The position numbers and the translations under genes were made by a program. DNA of 64,000 bases from Orobanche coerulescens (taxonomy: Eukaryota > Streptophyta > Magnoliopsida > Lamiales > Orobanchaceae), in assembly GCA_033398695.1 (NCBI GenBank), contig CM065809.1:179232501-179296500 (forward strand), in the 5' to 3' direction. Of the stretch, positions 32,193-44,340 are shown piece after piece. Every line of letters begins with the position of its first letter. Position 1 is the first letter of the stretch. Below the pieces are notes generated by a model. The model saw only the letters and a list, made by a program, of their open reading frames with translations. It had not been told where the DNA came from and ran no database searches.

Positions 32193-35100
32193 CAGGGGCG
32201 GAACCAGAACGAGAGAGCGGTAGTAGCACCAATTTTTTTTATCAATATAATAACATGAAAAAAATTTAAATTACGATTGCTAAATATAACAAAGTAGTGT
32301 AGAACTTACATTTTAGATTTGACATCTCCGTGTACACATTTTTTGATAGCGATCCATTACATCTTCAATCTTCACTTCCATAAGTGCTTCTTTTTCGACA
32401 TTACAAATCAATGCATCGTTCATATAGTCATCACCCATTTTGTTACGCAAGTCAGTCTTCAAGAGCTTCATCGCGGAAAAACATCTTTCCACTGTTGCGG
32501 TCGCGACGGGTAAAATCAAAGCCAACTTTAATAACCTATAAACCATAGGATAAGAACGATGTTTCCCCGTTTCCACCATCAAACGAGAAAGATCGGAAAT
32601 TCCCTCCAAACAAGTGAATCGGTCATCTTTATGCACAGAGTGATAATATATCTCACGTTCACCATCAAGTTGCATCCTATCCGAATCATCAAAATCATCT
32701 TTGTACAACTCACTCAACTTGAACAACTTGGTTTTGTCAAATTTAGCAAATGAATCACAAGGACTCAAAGCCCCCATGTATTTTAGTAATTGGGTGCTAA
32801 TTTCACTAAATCGGTCCCGGAATTCTATAATTTGCATATCCAAAACCGTGTTGAAAATTTCAACTTCAAAATGATATTGATTAGTAACTTTAGTCCTACG
32901 GTTTCTCGGAGTGACATAATTTTCAGTCATATCCACAATATCAATATTATGTTTATTACAAAAAGAAAATATCTTCGGCAAAGTTTTAGCAAACCCCGTA
33001 TCTCTCAAAGCTTTCAATGCATCCATTGTCCCTCTAACCAAGGAAGCCGCTTCTAAAATATCTTGATCCTTTTTTTGAAGATGCTTTGACAATATACTCG
33101 TGAGGTTTAAAACTTCACACATCAAATGTAAGTAAAATACGAAATCAACTGTCTTGAAATAAGATAAGATACCATATGCTTGATTTCGGTTATTTAAAGT
33201 CGCTCCCTCCTCTTCAATATAAGCAAGAACCTCAAGAACCTCTGGAAATAATTTCATCAAACTTGTGATTGTTTTGTAATGTGAACCCCATCTTGTATCT
33301 CCCGCTCGAATAAGAGAACTCTCTTGATTTAACCCTCTTCCGATTTCAAGTTCACCATTACCAATTGCCTTTTGCACCCTTTCTCTGTAATTCTCCCGTA
33401 TCATGTCTTTTCTTTTACATGAAGCACATAACATATTCACAACCAAAGAAATTTGTTCAAAGAAGTCACGAACACCATCGTGGTTCTTTGCCACAGCCAC
33501 AATCACTAACTGAAGTTGGTGTGCAAAACAATGTACATAATGTGCTGAATCATTATCTTGTAATATCAAAGCTTTCAGGCCGTTGAATGCACCTCGCATA
33601 TTACTTGCCCCATCGTAACCTTGTCCTCTTAGCTATTAGAAAAAATAAGATATAAGACATAAAGTGAATAATATTCAATTAAAATACATAAAAAGAAAAA
33701 AAGTTTCAATTACCTGTGTCATACTCAACTTATTACTTGTAAATACTTCATCTATGGCCTTCTTAAGAGTCGAAGAGGATGTATCCTTCACGTGCACAAC
33801 TCCAATGAATCTTTCCTTCACAATTCCAAGCCTATCGACATATCTCAAAACTATAGCCATTTGCTCCTTTTTCGATACATCACTAGATTCATCAACCAAT
33901 AAAGCAAACACATCATTTCCAATTTCTTTGCAAATACTCACAATTATCTCTTTTGCAAAACATTCAATAATTTCTTTTTGACTCTTCGGGGACGTCACTT
34001 GATTATTTTGAGGAGCATTTTCTAAAGTAACATTGTAAATGGCTTCATTATGCTCTCGAATCAAAGATAATGTTTCAATGAAAAGCCCTCTAGAAAGACC
34101 ACGAAATGGTAAAGCATTTTTCAACAAATATCTACAAGTACCAATTGAAGCACGTAACCGAAGTTTATAGTTACTCTCCTCAAGTTCGGTTTGCTTCTTA
34201 AATGCTACACTAATAGATTGTTTTTCTTTCATTAGAAATTCACATTTTTGACGTGCTTTGTTGTGTAAACTATCAACATTACCCACATGAATCCTCAATG
34301 CTGTTTTTTTACTCCAACTATTAAAACCTTCGGTAACAAATGCATCTCTCCCACCTTGCTGTCCCACCATGTCTCCAAACATATAGCAAAATAAACAATA
34401 GGCTTTGTTCTCTTTTTTGCTATACTCTAACCAATCAAATTCATCAAACCATTCAACAACAAAACGTCTTGGTTTCTTACCTATTGGCTTTGACGGAAAT
34501 GTATGACCCCTTGTTTGACAAGGTCCTTGAAGCAAATATGCCCTTCTTACTTCATCTCTTTGATTTGGATTATAAGCTGTAATCCTTGGTCTATCCGCCG
34601 GGTCTTGTGGAAGATCATTCAAATCAACACTTGTACTTGGAGTATTTATAGGTAGTGGACTTTGTGGTCTTTGTGGATTTACATTAGAAAACGAAGGGAA
34701 TGATTTATTGGAGCATGGTCTTTTGGAAGATCCTTCTTCAATACTTGATTCATTGGAGCTTGGTCTCTTAAAAGAAGACCCAAGTTTAACCTAACAATTT
34801 AATATTTCAACAACAAATTAGCTAAAACTCAACAAATAAGCAAGGAACAACTCAACAACTAAAATTGCATAAAAAAAACAGGAAGTTAAAAACAAAAGCA
34901 AATGCTCAGCCGTTAGAACCAATAAAGCAATTTCGGCCAATAAAGCAAATAATTGACCCAACAAAATTGACCCATAAAGCAAATAATTGACCCATCATAT
35001 CATCCAAAGAGCATATGATGCTTACGGCTTACCTCTCAGTACAGATGGTGGCGTATGGCATGAAACAAAAACTCAACAACTCATCAAAACAATCCATGGA

Positions 35101-35588
35101 AACAAGTAAAAAAGAACTAATTTCAAGCAATACAAATACTAATTTCAGCAAGACAATAAGTAATTTCAAGAGAAAAAAAAACTAATATCATAACCCTAAA
35201 ACTTTTATACATACTTGTTTAATTCTAGGGTTTGAGATGGATCAATTTCGGTCAGGAGAGAGCTCAAAATCGGCTTGCTTGAAGAGTGGAGAACTCGACA
35301 ATGGACAAAGAAGAAGGGAGTGGTGCCGAGTGTGCGATTTCGGCGGCTTCTTTCTGACTTCTGTAAGTTTTGTTCCGTTCCTTTGGACAAAGAAGAAGGG
35401 AGTTCGGCGGCTTCTTTTCTTTCTGACTTATGTTCGTTCCTTTGGTTTCAGATCCAGAAGTAATTTTTGTATTGGGTTTTTGGTTAAGTTAATTTTGTAT
35501 TGGCTTTTTTTTTCAGACTTGGGCTAGTTCTGGACAAAAATTGAGTAGTGGCCCAGGCACCCTTGTGCCCATACCACATCCGCCCCTG
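32193..35588 (-). mobile_element. hAT transposon with near-intact transposase
   Basis: 3396 bp with ends CAGGGGCGGA and inverse TCCGCCCCTG and a perfect 8-bp duplication tctctgat at 32185-32192 and 35589-35596. It carries one transposase gene on the minus strand. The flanking DNA joined without the element reads gccatctctgat followed by cttcgg. Confidence 0.93.
32313..34790 (-). CDS. hAT transposase (TTF zinc finger, DUF4371, hAT dimerisation domain)
   Basis: Two exons read cleanly: 34790-33714 (359 codons, after a TTGTTAG acceptor) and 33632-32313 (439 codons plus stop), joined across a phase-0 intron (CACAG/GTAATT ... CTAATAG/CTAAGAGG). Order: Ser/Pro-rich N-terminus, TTF-type zinc finger (FVVEWFDEFDWLEYSKKENK, AYCLFCYMF), DUF4371 region with the first catalytic Asp (FALLVDESSDVS) and second (GQGYDGASNMRG), and C-terminal dimerisation domain (LPVATATVERCFSAMKLLKT). 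I see no internal stop or frameshift. Exon 1 with the start codon is not located: there is no in-frame ATG in the N-terminal part of exon 2, and a candidate donor CAA/GTATGT lies near 35219. Transposase acts in the nucleus on the element's own ends. Status as active is untested. Confidence 0.85.
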
Positions 35589-35596
35589 TCTCTGAT

Positions 35597-35710
35597 CTTC
35601 GGAACTCTAGCTCACCGGAACGCCACTAATCGGCAGATCTGATATGAAAAGCGAGTCCGTCGTCGGAGATTATGAAGAAAACTGGCCGCCGGTTCTTTGA
35701 GCTCCACCTC
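35597..35710. other. unique flank between hAT and LTR element
   Basis: 114 bases between two insertions, continuous with 31971-32184 on the other side of the hAT and with 52735 onward beyond the LTR element. It is moderately GC-rich; I see no protein match. The last five bases, acctc, are the left TSD of the LTR element. Confidence 0.5.
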
Positions 35711-36640
35711 TGTAACACCCCCAGATCAAACCGGGAATATTACACGCCGCAGACCCTCTCCGTGAGGATCCACCAGGCTAGACATCAAAACAACACATTA
35801 CATTACATACCGACGAATCAAAATAACGGACCAATAGACCGATTTGGTCTTTCGTCACAGACTTACAAATCAAAATACATAAACTCATCCAGACTCATAC
35901 CCACACAAGGGTAAAATACTTGAAACAACGAACAATAAGACAGCGGAAAAGACAATACAATGGACTCCGACTAACTGAACCCAAAACTGGCCTTCGTGTG
36001 ATTAGTATCATTCGTCTTTCATCATCCCTCGTGCCGATCCTGTGTCTTGCTCCCGAAAACCTGCATGTACCTGGACACAATACAGATATCCACCCCCCGA
36101 TTACTCGGGGGTTAGCAAAACTCCACTGTTTCGCTAGTGCAAGTATAAAGTGCAAATACGAGCCATACACAACACATTCCAAGAATATAACGAAAGACTT
36201 CCCGAGATATATTTAGTTAAAAAATAGTTCAAGTCTTGAAAGCAGAAATGAAGCAAGTAAGCATTTTGAAAACATTTCCAAATCTCGGGAGTTTTGAAAA
36301 CATCAGAAATTGAAAAGTTCTTAATTCCTCGAAAGCCATTTAGGGTCACAACCCCAAGTTCATTTTTCAAAATACAAATCCGTTTAACAAAACACGGGGT
36401 CCACGACCCAACCATTCCGGTCACAAAACACAGGGTCCACGACCCGATCATCCACTTCAATTCACTTACAAGGACACATTACACATAACACATTAATCCT
36501 ATGCCATTCTAGCCAAGCACCAAGACTCGATATATAATGTCTCTCGACCCCAAGCACAAAGCATTGTGATACTCCGGACAATATCACAATTAACGAAAAC
36601 ATCAACGTCATCCTCAAGATGAAAACCACAACTGGTAACC

Positions 36641-36848
36641 CGCGGCCGTACCCCTTAGTATCGACCCCCAGACATCCCGTCGGACACTCCGGTGGGAAAC
36701 CACTCGCGGCCGTACCCTTAAGATCGACCCCGGACATCCCGTCGGACACTCCGGTGGAAGTTCATCCACACACGCACCCAAGTCCACTTCCGTGGCCGTA
36801 CCCTTAGTATCGACCCCGGACATCCCGTCGGACACTCCGGGTGGAAGG
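36641..36848. repeat. triple tandem repeat in the LARD-like LTR
   Basis: Three imperfect units, each with ggccgtaccc, tagtatcgacccc and cccgtcggacactccgg, separated by different linkers. The right LTR carries the same three at 50628-50842, with small length differences. Confidence 0.8.
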
Positions 36849-37974
36849 AACAACACACACACACGTTCCAAAATCACAGTTGCAAACCACAAGCCTCGAA
36901 GGTCAATCACAGTATATATAGTCGAGGTACCTTACTAGAATGGCCAGTTCATCCAACATATACTCACGACTAAGTAATGATACGATTCACAAGGAAGCAC
37001 AAGATTTCAACAGCACCGAACGGCACAACTAATATCACACAAACTCACATATTCATCCATAAACACGTGACTCCAAGCACATAATTTGACAAAAGAATTA
37101 CACTTTACATTTACCAACGACATAATCATACGCAATGACATCACAAGAAAGTAAGGTGATTCAATACTCGACACTAGCACACATATTCAACTAAGCACAT
37201 TAATTCCCGACACACACGGGTCACCTTTACAAAAACCATGATGATAAATATAGATTCTTTTGAAAAATAGTTATTAATATTTATTTAGCACATATCGACG
37301 ATTAACAACCGTAATATCCACAAAACACGTAATGTATGGGCAAGATACTTGCCTCGATAATCGATACCGGACACTCCTACAATCACGGCTCAGTCGGGAC
37401 ACCTCGAACACCTACGATTCCCCGGCGAAGGAAAAGAATACACCCACGATCGAGAAGCTTGAAGAAAACGACGAGCGGAAGGGTCCCGACTCGAGTTCTT
37501 CACAAGAATTCGACCCTAACAACATATAATCAATAAATCATCGATCATACGAGGAAGAATAATCGTAGAACGCCCGAAAACCCCTCTATGACATTTTACC
37601 GACACCTTCAAGGCATCGATCAAGAACTCGACCAAATCGACGAATCGATACGATCCAACCATGGAATAATAAAGGAAATGATATAATATATCTAAATTAT
37701 CATCAATACATCAAAATCCTAAGTTAAATCGGATTAAACGGATTTAAAACGAACAAAATACCCAAAATCCCCAAAATGGATTTCTAGAAAATCTGACCTG
37801 ATTCGGTAGATCGGAGGATGTTATAGGATGGATGATTGATGATATGAACTCCAAAATTTCATGGATTGATTGTCCAACAACATCTATCCATGATTAACCA
37901 AGCTCCAGCCGGAAGGGAAGAAAACGAGTGAGAAAAATGGCCAAAACCCGTCTGCGGGGCCATAAATAGCCGCA

Positions 37975-38135
37975 CGGTGTGCCGCGGCTCAGTGAGTGTG
38001 CCGCGGCACGAGCCCAAAATGGCTCCCGGTGGTCGGCGGTGTGCGGCTCGGCCGGAGTGTGCCGCGGCACCGTGATCGGTTTGGCCGAAAAATGCCACAG
38101 AGTGTCCGCGGCCCTGCCGGCATGTCTGCGGCCCA
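37975..38135. repeat. GTGCCGCGGCAC palindrome array
   Basis: Full or partial copies begin near 37977, 37996, 38039, 38057, 38102 and 38123, spaced about 18-21 or 43-45 bases. The right LTR equivalent is at about 51955-52116 with spacings near 20-23, 40 and 47. The array is immediately upstream, on the transcribed strand, of the TATA-like box. Confidence 0.75.
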
Positions 38136-40412
38136 GATCGCTCGGCGAAGGCTGCCGAGCACCGCTGCCGTGACTCGGCGGAAGGCTGAGCACTACCGGC
38201 CGTGACTCGGCCGCTGCCGCCCGGCCAGCCGCCGGCCATGACTCGGCCGGCCAACTCGACGGCCAACGACCCCGAAACCCGAACCTGAATACGAATCGAT
38301 GATACGGTTACGACGTACTCGCAAAGACGAATCTAAGAGCTAAGAGAACACACAATTCCGACCACCCGAAGGCTCGGAATTCAACAACGGAAGTAATTAC
38401 CCAAAACTTTGAGAAATTACGAAAATGGCCCAAAACGTCCGAAAATCACGATACGCGATCGAAACACCAAATCAAAGCTCGCAACATGAATAATAACATT
38501 AAATGAACTTACGAGAAACTCGAAACGACAGTTTCGGACGAGATTCGCAAGAATCGCACTCAAGTGCGGAAAAGTCGCTAAAAAGCTCGGAACTCAACAA
38601 AACGATACCGAAACGAACTCGGATGACAAAAAGTGCAGAATGAATCATTCTCGAAATGACGAAACGGTCATGAGCGAGTCGTCAAAACGGACTCCGGCTG
38701 AAAAAGAAATTTACCGAAAAATAGGAAATTGCGGATATTACATTCTACCCTCCTTAAAAGAAGTTTCGTCCCGAAACTTAAAACAAGTAGGGAGAAGCAA
38801 TATCCCGCCAGGAAAACTCAACGAGATACGCAAGGAAACGCGTAACTTACGCCCATCGGCGAAACGTTACAAGCAACGCAAAGGAATATACGGCGTGAAA
38901 ACACGCTCCACGACGACCAACACAACGCCGCCGTTAGGGATATAATAAAACCAACAAGTGACAAGCGTCATCAACTGGATAATACAATCAAGTCAATTAT
39001 CCGAACAAACACAAAACACAACGGACGAAAATCAATACGATTGACCAACCCAACGGTACATCAATCAAAACGCGAGCCAATCGCTGAACAAATACGGAAT
39101 TCCACCGCCCAAGGGTTGGAAGATCGAAAACGAGACTAATTTTCCGAACTTGAAAAGGTCAAACGATATATAGATCAATTTGGGACAATATCAGAACTCA
39201 CTCGAATGACAAGGGTGAGAAACAACACCAGGTCAGAAGCATCGACGAACACAGTCGAGTCGATACGATTGGACGAAACAGAAGAGAAAGAAAGAAAAAT
39301 GCGGGTATTACATCATATCACCTTTAAAAGAGGTTTCGTCCCGAAACCTAAAGAACGAGCACGAAGTGCTGGAATAGCAACCTTCCCGACCATATCCTCT
39401 TGGTCCACATCCGATCTTCATGGCCATTAGTATCGTGGTCACGACTGCGTCCTCTGCCCATCGGCATACTAAGCGGATTCTCACTCAATACGATTGCACA
39501 ACTTCGCAAAATATTATACTAAGGTACCAACTCAGCACGACATATCACATGAGGTAACCAATAACAACTCGAAAGGAAAATCCACGAGGTATCCTTTTAA
39601 AGGAAATCTTTTGAAAATCCTTGAATTTGTATATCTATTTAAAATAAACTTTAAAAGTACTTTTGGTACCTCGGGTTGTTTCATCAAAACTTGCAAACAA
39701 CATACTTTAACCGTCTCATTTGAAATCATTTGAAGTCATCATGCCTCTACTATCATCATCGCCGTTAACAACTAACAAGTTAACCATGCAAGATCATCAA
39801 ATCATTCTTACATACTCTAATATTTCCAAATCCGAGTTTGAACTTTACATCGAGTGAGATTTTTCATCTTTCACTATATATTTTTGAAAATAAAAATCGT
39901 ATTGGTTTTTGAAATAAAATATTTTTTTGGTGTGAAAGATTTTGAAAATCATTCACTCGAATTATTTGAAAATGCAACAATATGTTAAACTCATTTTCGA
40001 AAATTCTCCCAACACTTCACAAACATCAACGACGGTAAAATTTTACAAAATGTTCAAGGTACTTTAAAACAACTCTTTCAAATACCGTCGAGATTTTATT
40101 TGAGAATCCTAGGCCGGCTCGCAAATTTCAAACAATTTCCAAAGTTCATACGAAGCCGCCGGCTAATCGCACTTGCACAAACTTATGAAAGTTTTAGAAA
40201 AGCATGTTCGAACACACTCGCAGCAGACATAATTTATCAATTCATCAAACACAATCAAATATCACCTAGCAATACGAAAAGTCTTAACACACATTCACGC
40301 ACAACAGTTGTTATCACTAGACACCACGTAGAGAATACAACTACAGGTGATTGGCCGTAAAAGTTAGACCTAACGGCTATAATGCGGTTCCATAGCCTCT
40401 GCCCAGACTGAC

Positions 40413-40493
40413 TAACGCTCGCTACAACACATATTTAGCGTGCGCTACCCATACTGCATTAGCGCGCGCTAGCCTTACACTTAGCGTGCGCTA
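40413..40493. repeat. TAGCGYGCGCTA palindromes, 22-24 bp spacing
   Basis: Four copies of a 12-bp palindrome start at 40413 (imperfect), 40436, 40460 and 40482. The same word and spacing occur in the solo LTR at 62524-62734. Confidence 0.85.
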
Positions 40494-41235
40494 ACGGTTC
40501 TATTTTAGCAACATGATTGCGAACATATATACGACATTACTGGAATCGAAGGTCATAATTAAACAACAACAATATTCGAATCTCAAAGTCATCGATTCAC
40601 ATAATTACAACACATCATGAGCAACCATCAAAAGGCAATTGTCATTCAAAACCGAAAAGTTAAAAGCAAGGATCACGTCTTGAGTATATTTTGTAGAACT
40701 CATTTGAGTTCAAAACTCGTGTTTTGAAAACTTATAGTACACGGTGGAAAAGAATTATCAATAATTCGAGTTTTCAGAACTTTCAGCCTTGTGGTCAACA
40801 TACGAAAATCAACTTTTTCCTCCCTTGGAGGGCATTTTAAAATTTTTACGTGACTCCCCGAAAGGATTCGAAAACTTAAAATTCCAAGGTTTATACTCTT
40901 GCAAGAAAAATGATTTATACAAAGATACATTCAGCAATATCATTCTACATTTTAGCGCAAGACGGGAATCAACAAATATATGTCACTTACTCACGATGCA
41001 CCTTCAAATATTAACTACATAAGACAAAATCACACAGGCTCGTATAGCTCGTGGTACAACCTGTAGTAGGGAGACTTACATCCACAGATCGCGCAAAGAT
41101 GATGGCTGCACCCTGATACTAATCACGGCCGACATTCCCAACGACGCGTCGCGACACGACATCAGTCAGACTCAATCTGACAAGACAAGACCCAACAACA
41201 CACGACTGGACCCGACAGCCTAGGTTTCCGCAACC

Positions 41236-41250
41236 TAAGCTCCGATACCA
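41236..41250 (-). other. primer binding site of the LARD-like element
   Basis: Four bases from the right LTR the minus strand reads TGGTATCGGAGCTTAGG, one base from the initiator-Met-tRNA primer site TGGTATCAGAGC over twelve bases. It sets the orientation. Confidence 0.75.
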
Positions 41251-41254
41251 TAAA

Positions 41255-41520
41255 TGTAACACCCCCAGATCAAACCGGGAATATTACACGTCGCAGACCC
41301 TCTCCGTGAGGATCCACCAGGCTAGACATCAAAACAACACATTACATTACATACCGACGAATCAAAATAACGGACCAATAGACCGATTTGGTCTTTCGTC
41401 ACAGACTTACAAATCAAAATACATAAACTCATCCAGACTCATACCCACACAAGGGTAAAATACTTGCAACAACGGACAATAAGACAGCGGAAAAGACAAT
41501 ACAATGGACTCCGACTAACT
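41255..41520 (-). repeat. 5' LTR of the LARD-like element, part 1
   Basis: The first 266 bases (plus strand) match 35711-35972 closely. They end in taact, the left duplication of the inserted Tat-like element. Confidence 0.92.
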
Positions 41521-42725
41521 TGTTGTGTCACGATTTATTCATCCCGACAGGCGATCGACTATAAGGCCGAGCGACCAAGTCAACATCAGTCAAACTATGG
41601 CTAGCTCGCCATGTCGAAGATATCAGACCACTATCAGATGCCTGGCGATCGACTCCCAAGGCGATCGCCCTTTGGCAGCTGGCGATCTACTCTAGTGACC
41701 GGCTAAGGGCAATCGACCTACGCCCCGAGCAGAGACGATCACCCGTCAAAGTCATCAAGGACTGGATCTCAGGAAAGCACCCACGTGCAGATCCACCAAA
41801 GGCACTGACAAGATCTTCGTAGCAGACAAGATCTTTAGCTGACAGACAAGACCTTTGACCACAGCCTGCCACCTACCTCACCTACCAGCATGCGCGCCGA
41901 AAGTTGTCAGTAGGACCACCCGTGTCAGCAACTCAGGACGCGTGTAAACTCCCCATTGGACCGCATAGTTGATCGCCAAAGAACTCCCCGCAGCTTTGAG
42001 GGGACAGCCCATGTGCTAAAAGACGATCGCCCGATTATTATAATGCAGAAAAGGCGATCGCCCGGCGTATCCAAGCTCTATAAATAGAGAACCTCCTCCT
42101 ACAGGAAAAAGGTTGGAACTTCGCACAACTTCCGGTTCGGAATTCATTTGACTTACGTCCGAAATACATTCCACCAAAGGTTCACATTCTCTCACATTCC
42201 GATACATTCACGGAAACACTGAAGAACATACATATCATCAAGCTCCCGGCTATCTCACCGGAATCCATCTCAGGACTTCTCTCTCCAAATCTCTCGTCCA
42301 GAAGACGATCGGCAGAAGCAGCAAGTCTCCACTAGACAGATTCCAAGGGATTCATAAGCCCAGAAGCCCAAACATCCAGTTAAATACTCGCCGTGAGAGG
42401 CGGTCGATCTCTCACCGCCGCGACTGTTCATCACCTTTGTTACAAGAACTCACAGAGCATCAAATCTGGTTCTTCCGGCAATCTACACGCTCACTAGCTA
42501 AGATAACAAGAAACTTTACACTCATTGTAATTGTATTCTTACATTAGTACTTGTATCCCCGAATATCGGTATTAATAATATCTCGCGAGAGCATTCAAGC
42601 CCGAGACTAACAACCCCGGCAAATCTTGTGTTATTTATCTTTCTCACGGAAGTGCTCTTGCATTTGTTTGCTATCCCATCCATTCCAGCAATATCTATCT
42701 CCGGATAATATTTTGGGGAGCAACA
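41521..42725 (+). repeat. 5' LTR of the Tat-like element
   Basis: TGTTGTGTCACG ... GGGGAGCAACA. U3 carries many GGCGATCG(C/A)C words, the last about 20 bases before the TATAAATA box (42079-42086). Confidence 0.93.
42079..42086 (+). promoter_or_regulatory. TATA box of the Tat-like LTR
   Basis: CTCTATAAATAGAG, a strong plant TATA box; the 3' LTR copy is at 49320-49327. Confidence 0.75.
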
Positions 42726-42852
42726 ATTGGCGCTAGAAGAAGGGGATCTAACCCTCAAACTTTTATTTCTTCCGTCCCGAAGAACACTCACTGTTCTCGG
42801 GGCACATACTTGAAGTGACACTCACTGCACTTCAAAGAAAACCTTCAGAATC

Positions 42853-44340
42853 ATGACATCCGCCGGTCCATCGAAGAAAGCTGCTCTCCGAACCGCCGGA
42901 CACCATTTCCCGGTTCAATCCGAACCCCAGCCAACGACAGGAGGAAGCCGCAGCAACGCGAGACTCTCGATCCCGCATCCGAGAGATGGCCCCAACCTCT
43001 CACTCGATCAGTTCCAAACCGAAGAACAGATCGAGGAGGCTATGGCCATCCTGGAGGAGCGACGGAGAGCATGTGCGTCGCCTGCAATAACTCCCTCGAT
43101 CATCCGCCGCATGGGAAAATGGAAATTCAGCGGGCTACTGAACGAGAGATCGTCAGAAAGCCCCAATTCGCGAGGAAAGGCTCTCGCACGACCGGACGGA
43201 TCTATATTCAATCGTTTGGGACGCGACCCATTCGGGCGACCGGGGCATTCAGTCTCCAACCTTGAAAAGACGGAATCCGAATCCGTCACCAGGACTTCGG
43301 CCTACCCGCCTCACAGCCGAACGCAGTCGGCCATCGACTCCCGCCCGATCGCTGTGGATCGTGCTCGATCGCCTCGGCTCGCTCCGAGCGCCGAGCCGCT
43401 AGCAATCGAGCCGCGCGATGGCCGCCATACAACGCCTTGACGAGATGAGAGCACTTGGACACCGGGCAAGCACCAAAGAAAAATCGTCGGGCCGACCGAG
43501 CCACTCGCGGTCCACATCGAGCTTGCCCCCATACAGCCAACGATCGCTCCTCCCAAAACACCTATGTATGAGGGGAGATCGGACCCCGAAACCCACCTGA
43601 GTAAATTCCGAATCTACATGACTGGGTGTGGGGCATCTGATGCAACCAAGTGCCGGATCTTCCCTAACATTGGGCGAGCTGGCCCATAGGTGGTACGTCT
43701 CACTACCACCACGATCAATCACCTCTTTTAAGAAACGGCGAAGGACTTCACGTCATACTTCGCCAAAGAAGGTCGCTGCACTAAGGCCCCCACCGCATGA
43801 TAAAAATCAAGCGGGAAAGACGAATCGACGCAAATTACATTGGCCGAGTGGACGAAATCGTCCTCACCGGCGAACTCCGATGACGAGCTCGCTCTCTATT
43901 CGCCACGGGGGATTCCGCGGTCACTCTCCCATGTTTAGACATCTCTCCAAGGATATTCCCCCAACTTACGCGATCTTCCGCGCTAAAGCTGCCAACTTCC
44001 TGGCCAGGCAAAGGCTACTCACCCTCCGCTTAGACGAGGAAACGCCACCTCTTGTCCAGAAGATAGCGATCGCCAAAGCAAAGAAGGCGATCGCCAAGAC
44101 ACCCGGAGATCTCAAGGCTTTCGAGGACATGGAAGCCCATCTCCTCCATACGTTCAATGTAACTCCGCACATATTTTCTATGCCATCAAGGGGCACGAAG
44201 AGCTCAAAAAGCCAAAGGCGATAAGGGACCACGGTCATCTGGACAACAATCAATATTGTGCCTACCATAAGAGTCCCGGCCACAGCACCAACAAATGCCG
44301 CGACCTCCTCAAACAGCTCTGGAGATTGTTCGAGGAGGGC
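42853..44340 (+). pseudogene. decayed gag of the Tat-like element
   Basis: An open frame of 195 codons starts at 42853 (MTSAGPSKKAALRTAGHHFP), basic and Ser/Pro-rich. After it the gag core is readable only across frames and stops: YEGRSDPETHLSKFRIYMTG near 43565-43625, TSYFAKEGRC near 43755, and the knuckle YCAYHKSPGHSTNKCRDLL near 44255-44310, typical of Tat/Ogre-type gag. At least three frameshifts and several stops are present. No protease, RT or integrase follows. Confidence 0.7.

Larger units (their letters stand above)
35711..38742 (-). repeat. 3' LTR (left) of the LARD-like element
   Basis: 3032 bp, starting tgtaacacccccagatc and ending gcggatattaca on the plus strand. It contains three copies of a gcggccgtaccc...gtcggacactccggtgg unit (36641-36848) and a GTGCCGCGGCAC palindrome array (37975-38135). 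On the minus strand a TATA-like TATTTAT (37960-37966) directly follows the array. Confidence 0.92.
38743..41254 (-). other. internal region of the LARD-like element
   Basis: About 2.5 kb without gag or pol. Beside the 3' LTR the minus strand ends a frame with KFRDETSFKEGRM and stop, the usual last residues of a Ty3 pol, overlapping the polypurine tract aaggagggtagaa. A second version of that tail (RFRDETSFKGDMM, stop) ends at 39308 followed by TGTAATACCCGC, like another LTR start. Four TAGCGYGCGCTA palindromes lie at 40413-40493. The rest is AT-rich filler. This looks like a mosaic of related LTR elements. Confidence 0.65.

Noticed and set aside
36614..36910. Protein with repeated SGVDTKGTA-like units
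   Set aside because: It is a frame through the triple DNA repeat of the LTR, broken differently in the second LTR copy.
41521..41880. Small open frames repeated exactly at 41687-41872 and 48928-49113
   Set aside because: They are identical because they lie in the two LTRs of one element; no coding motif is present.
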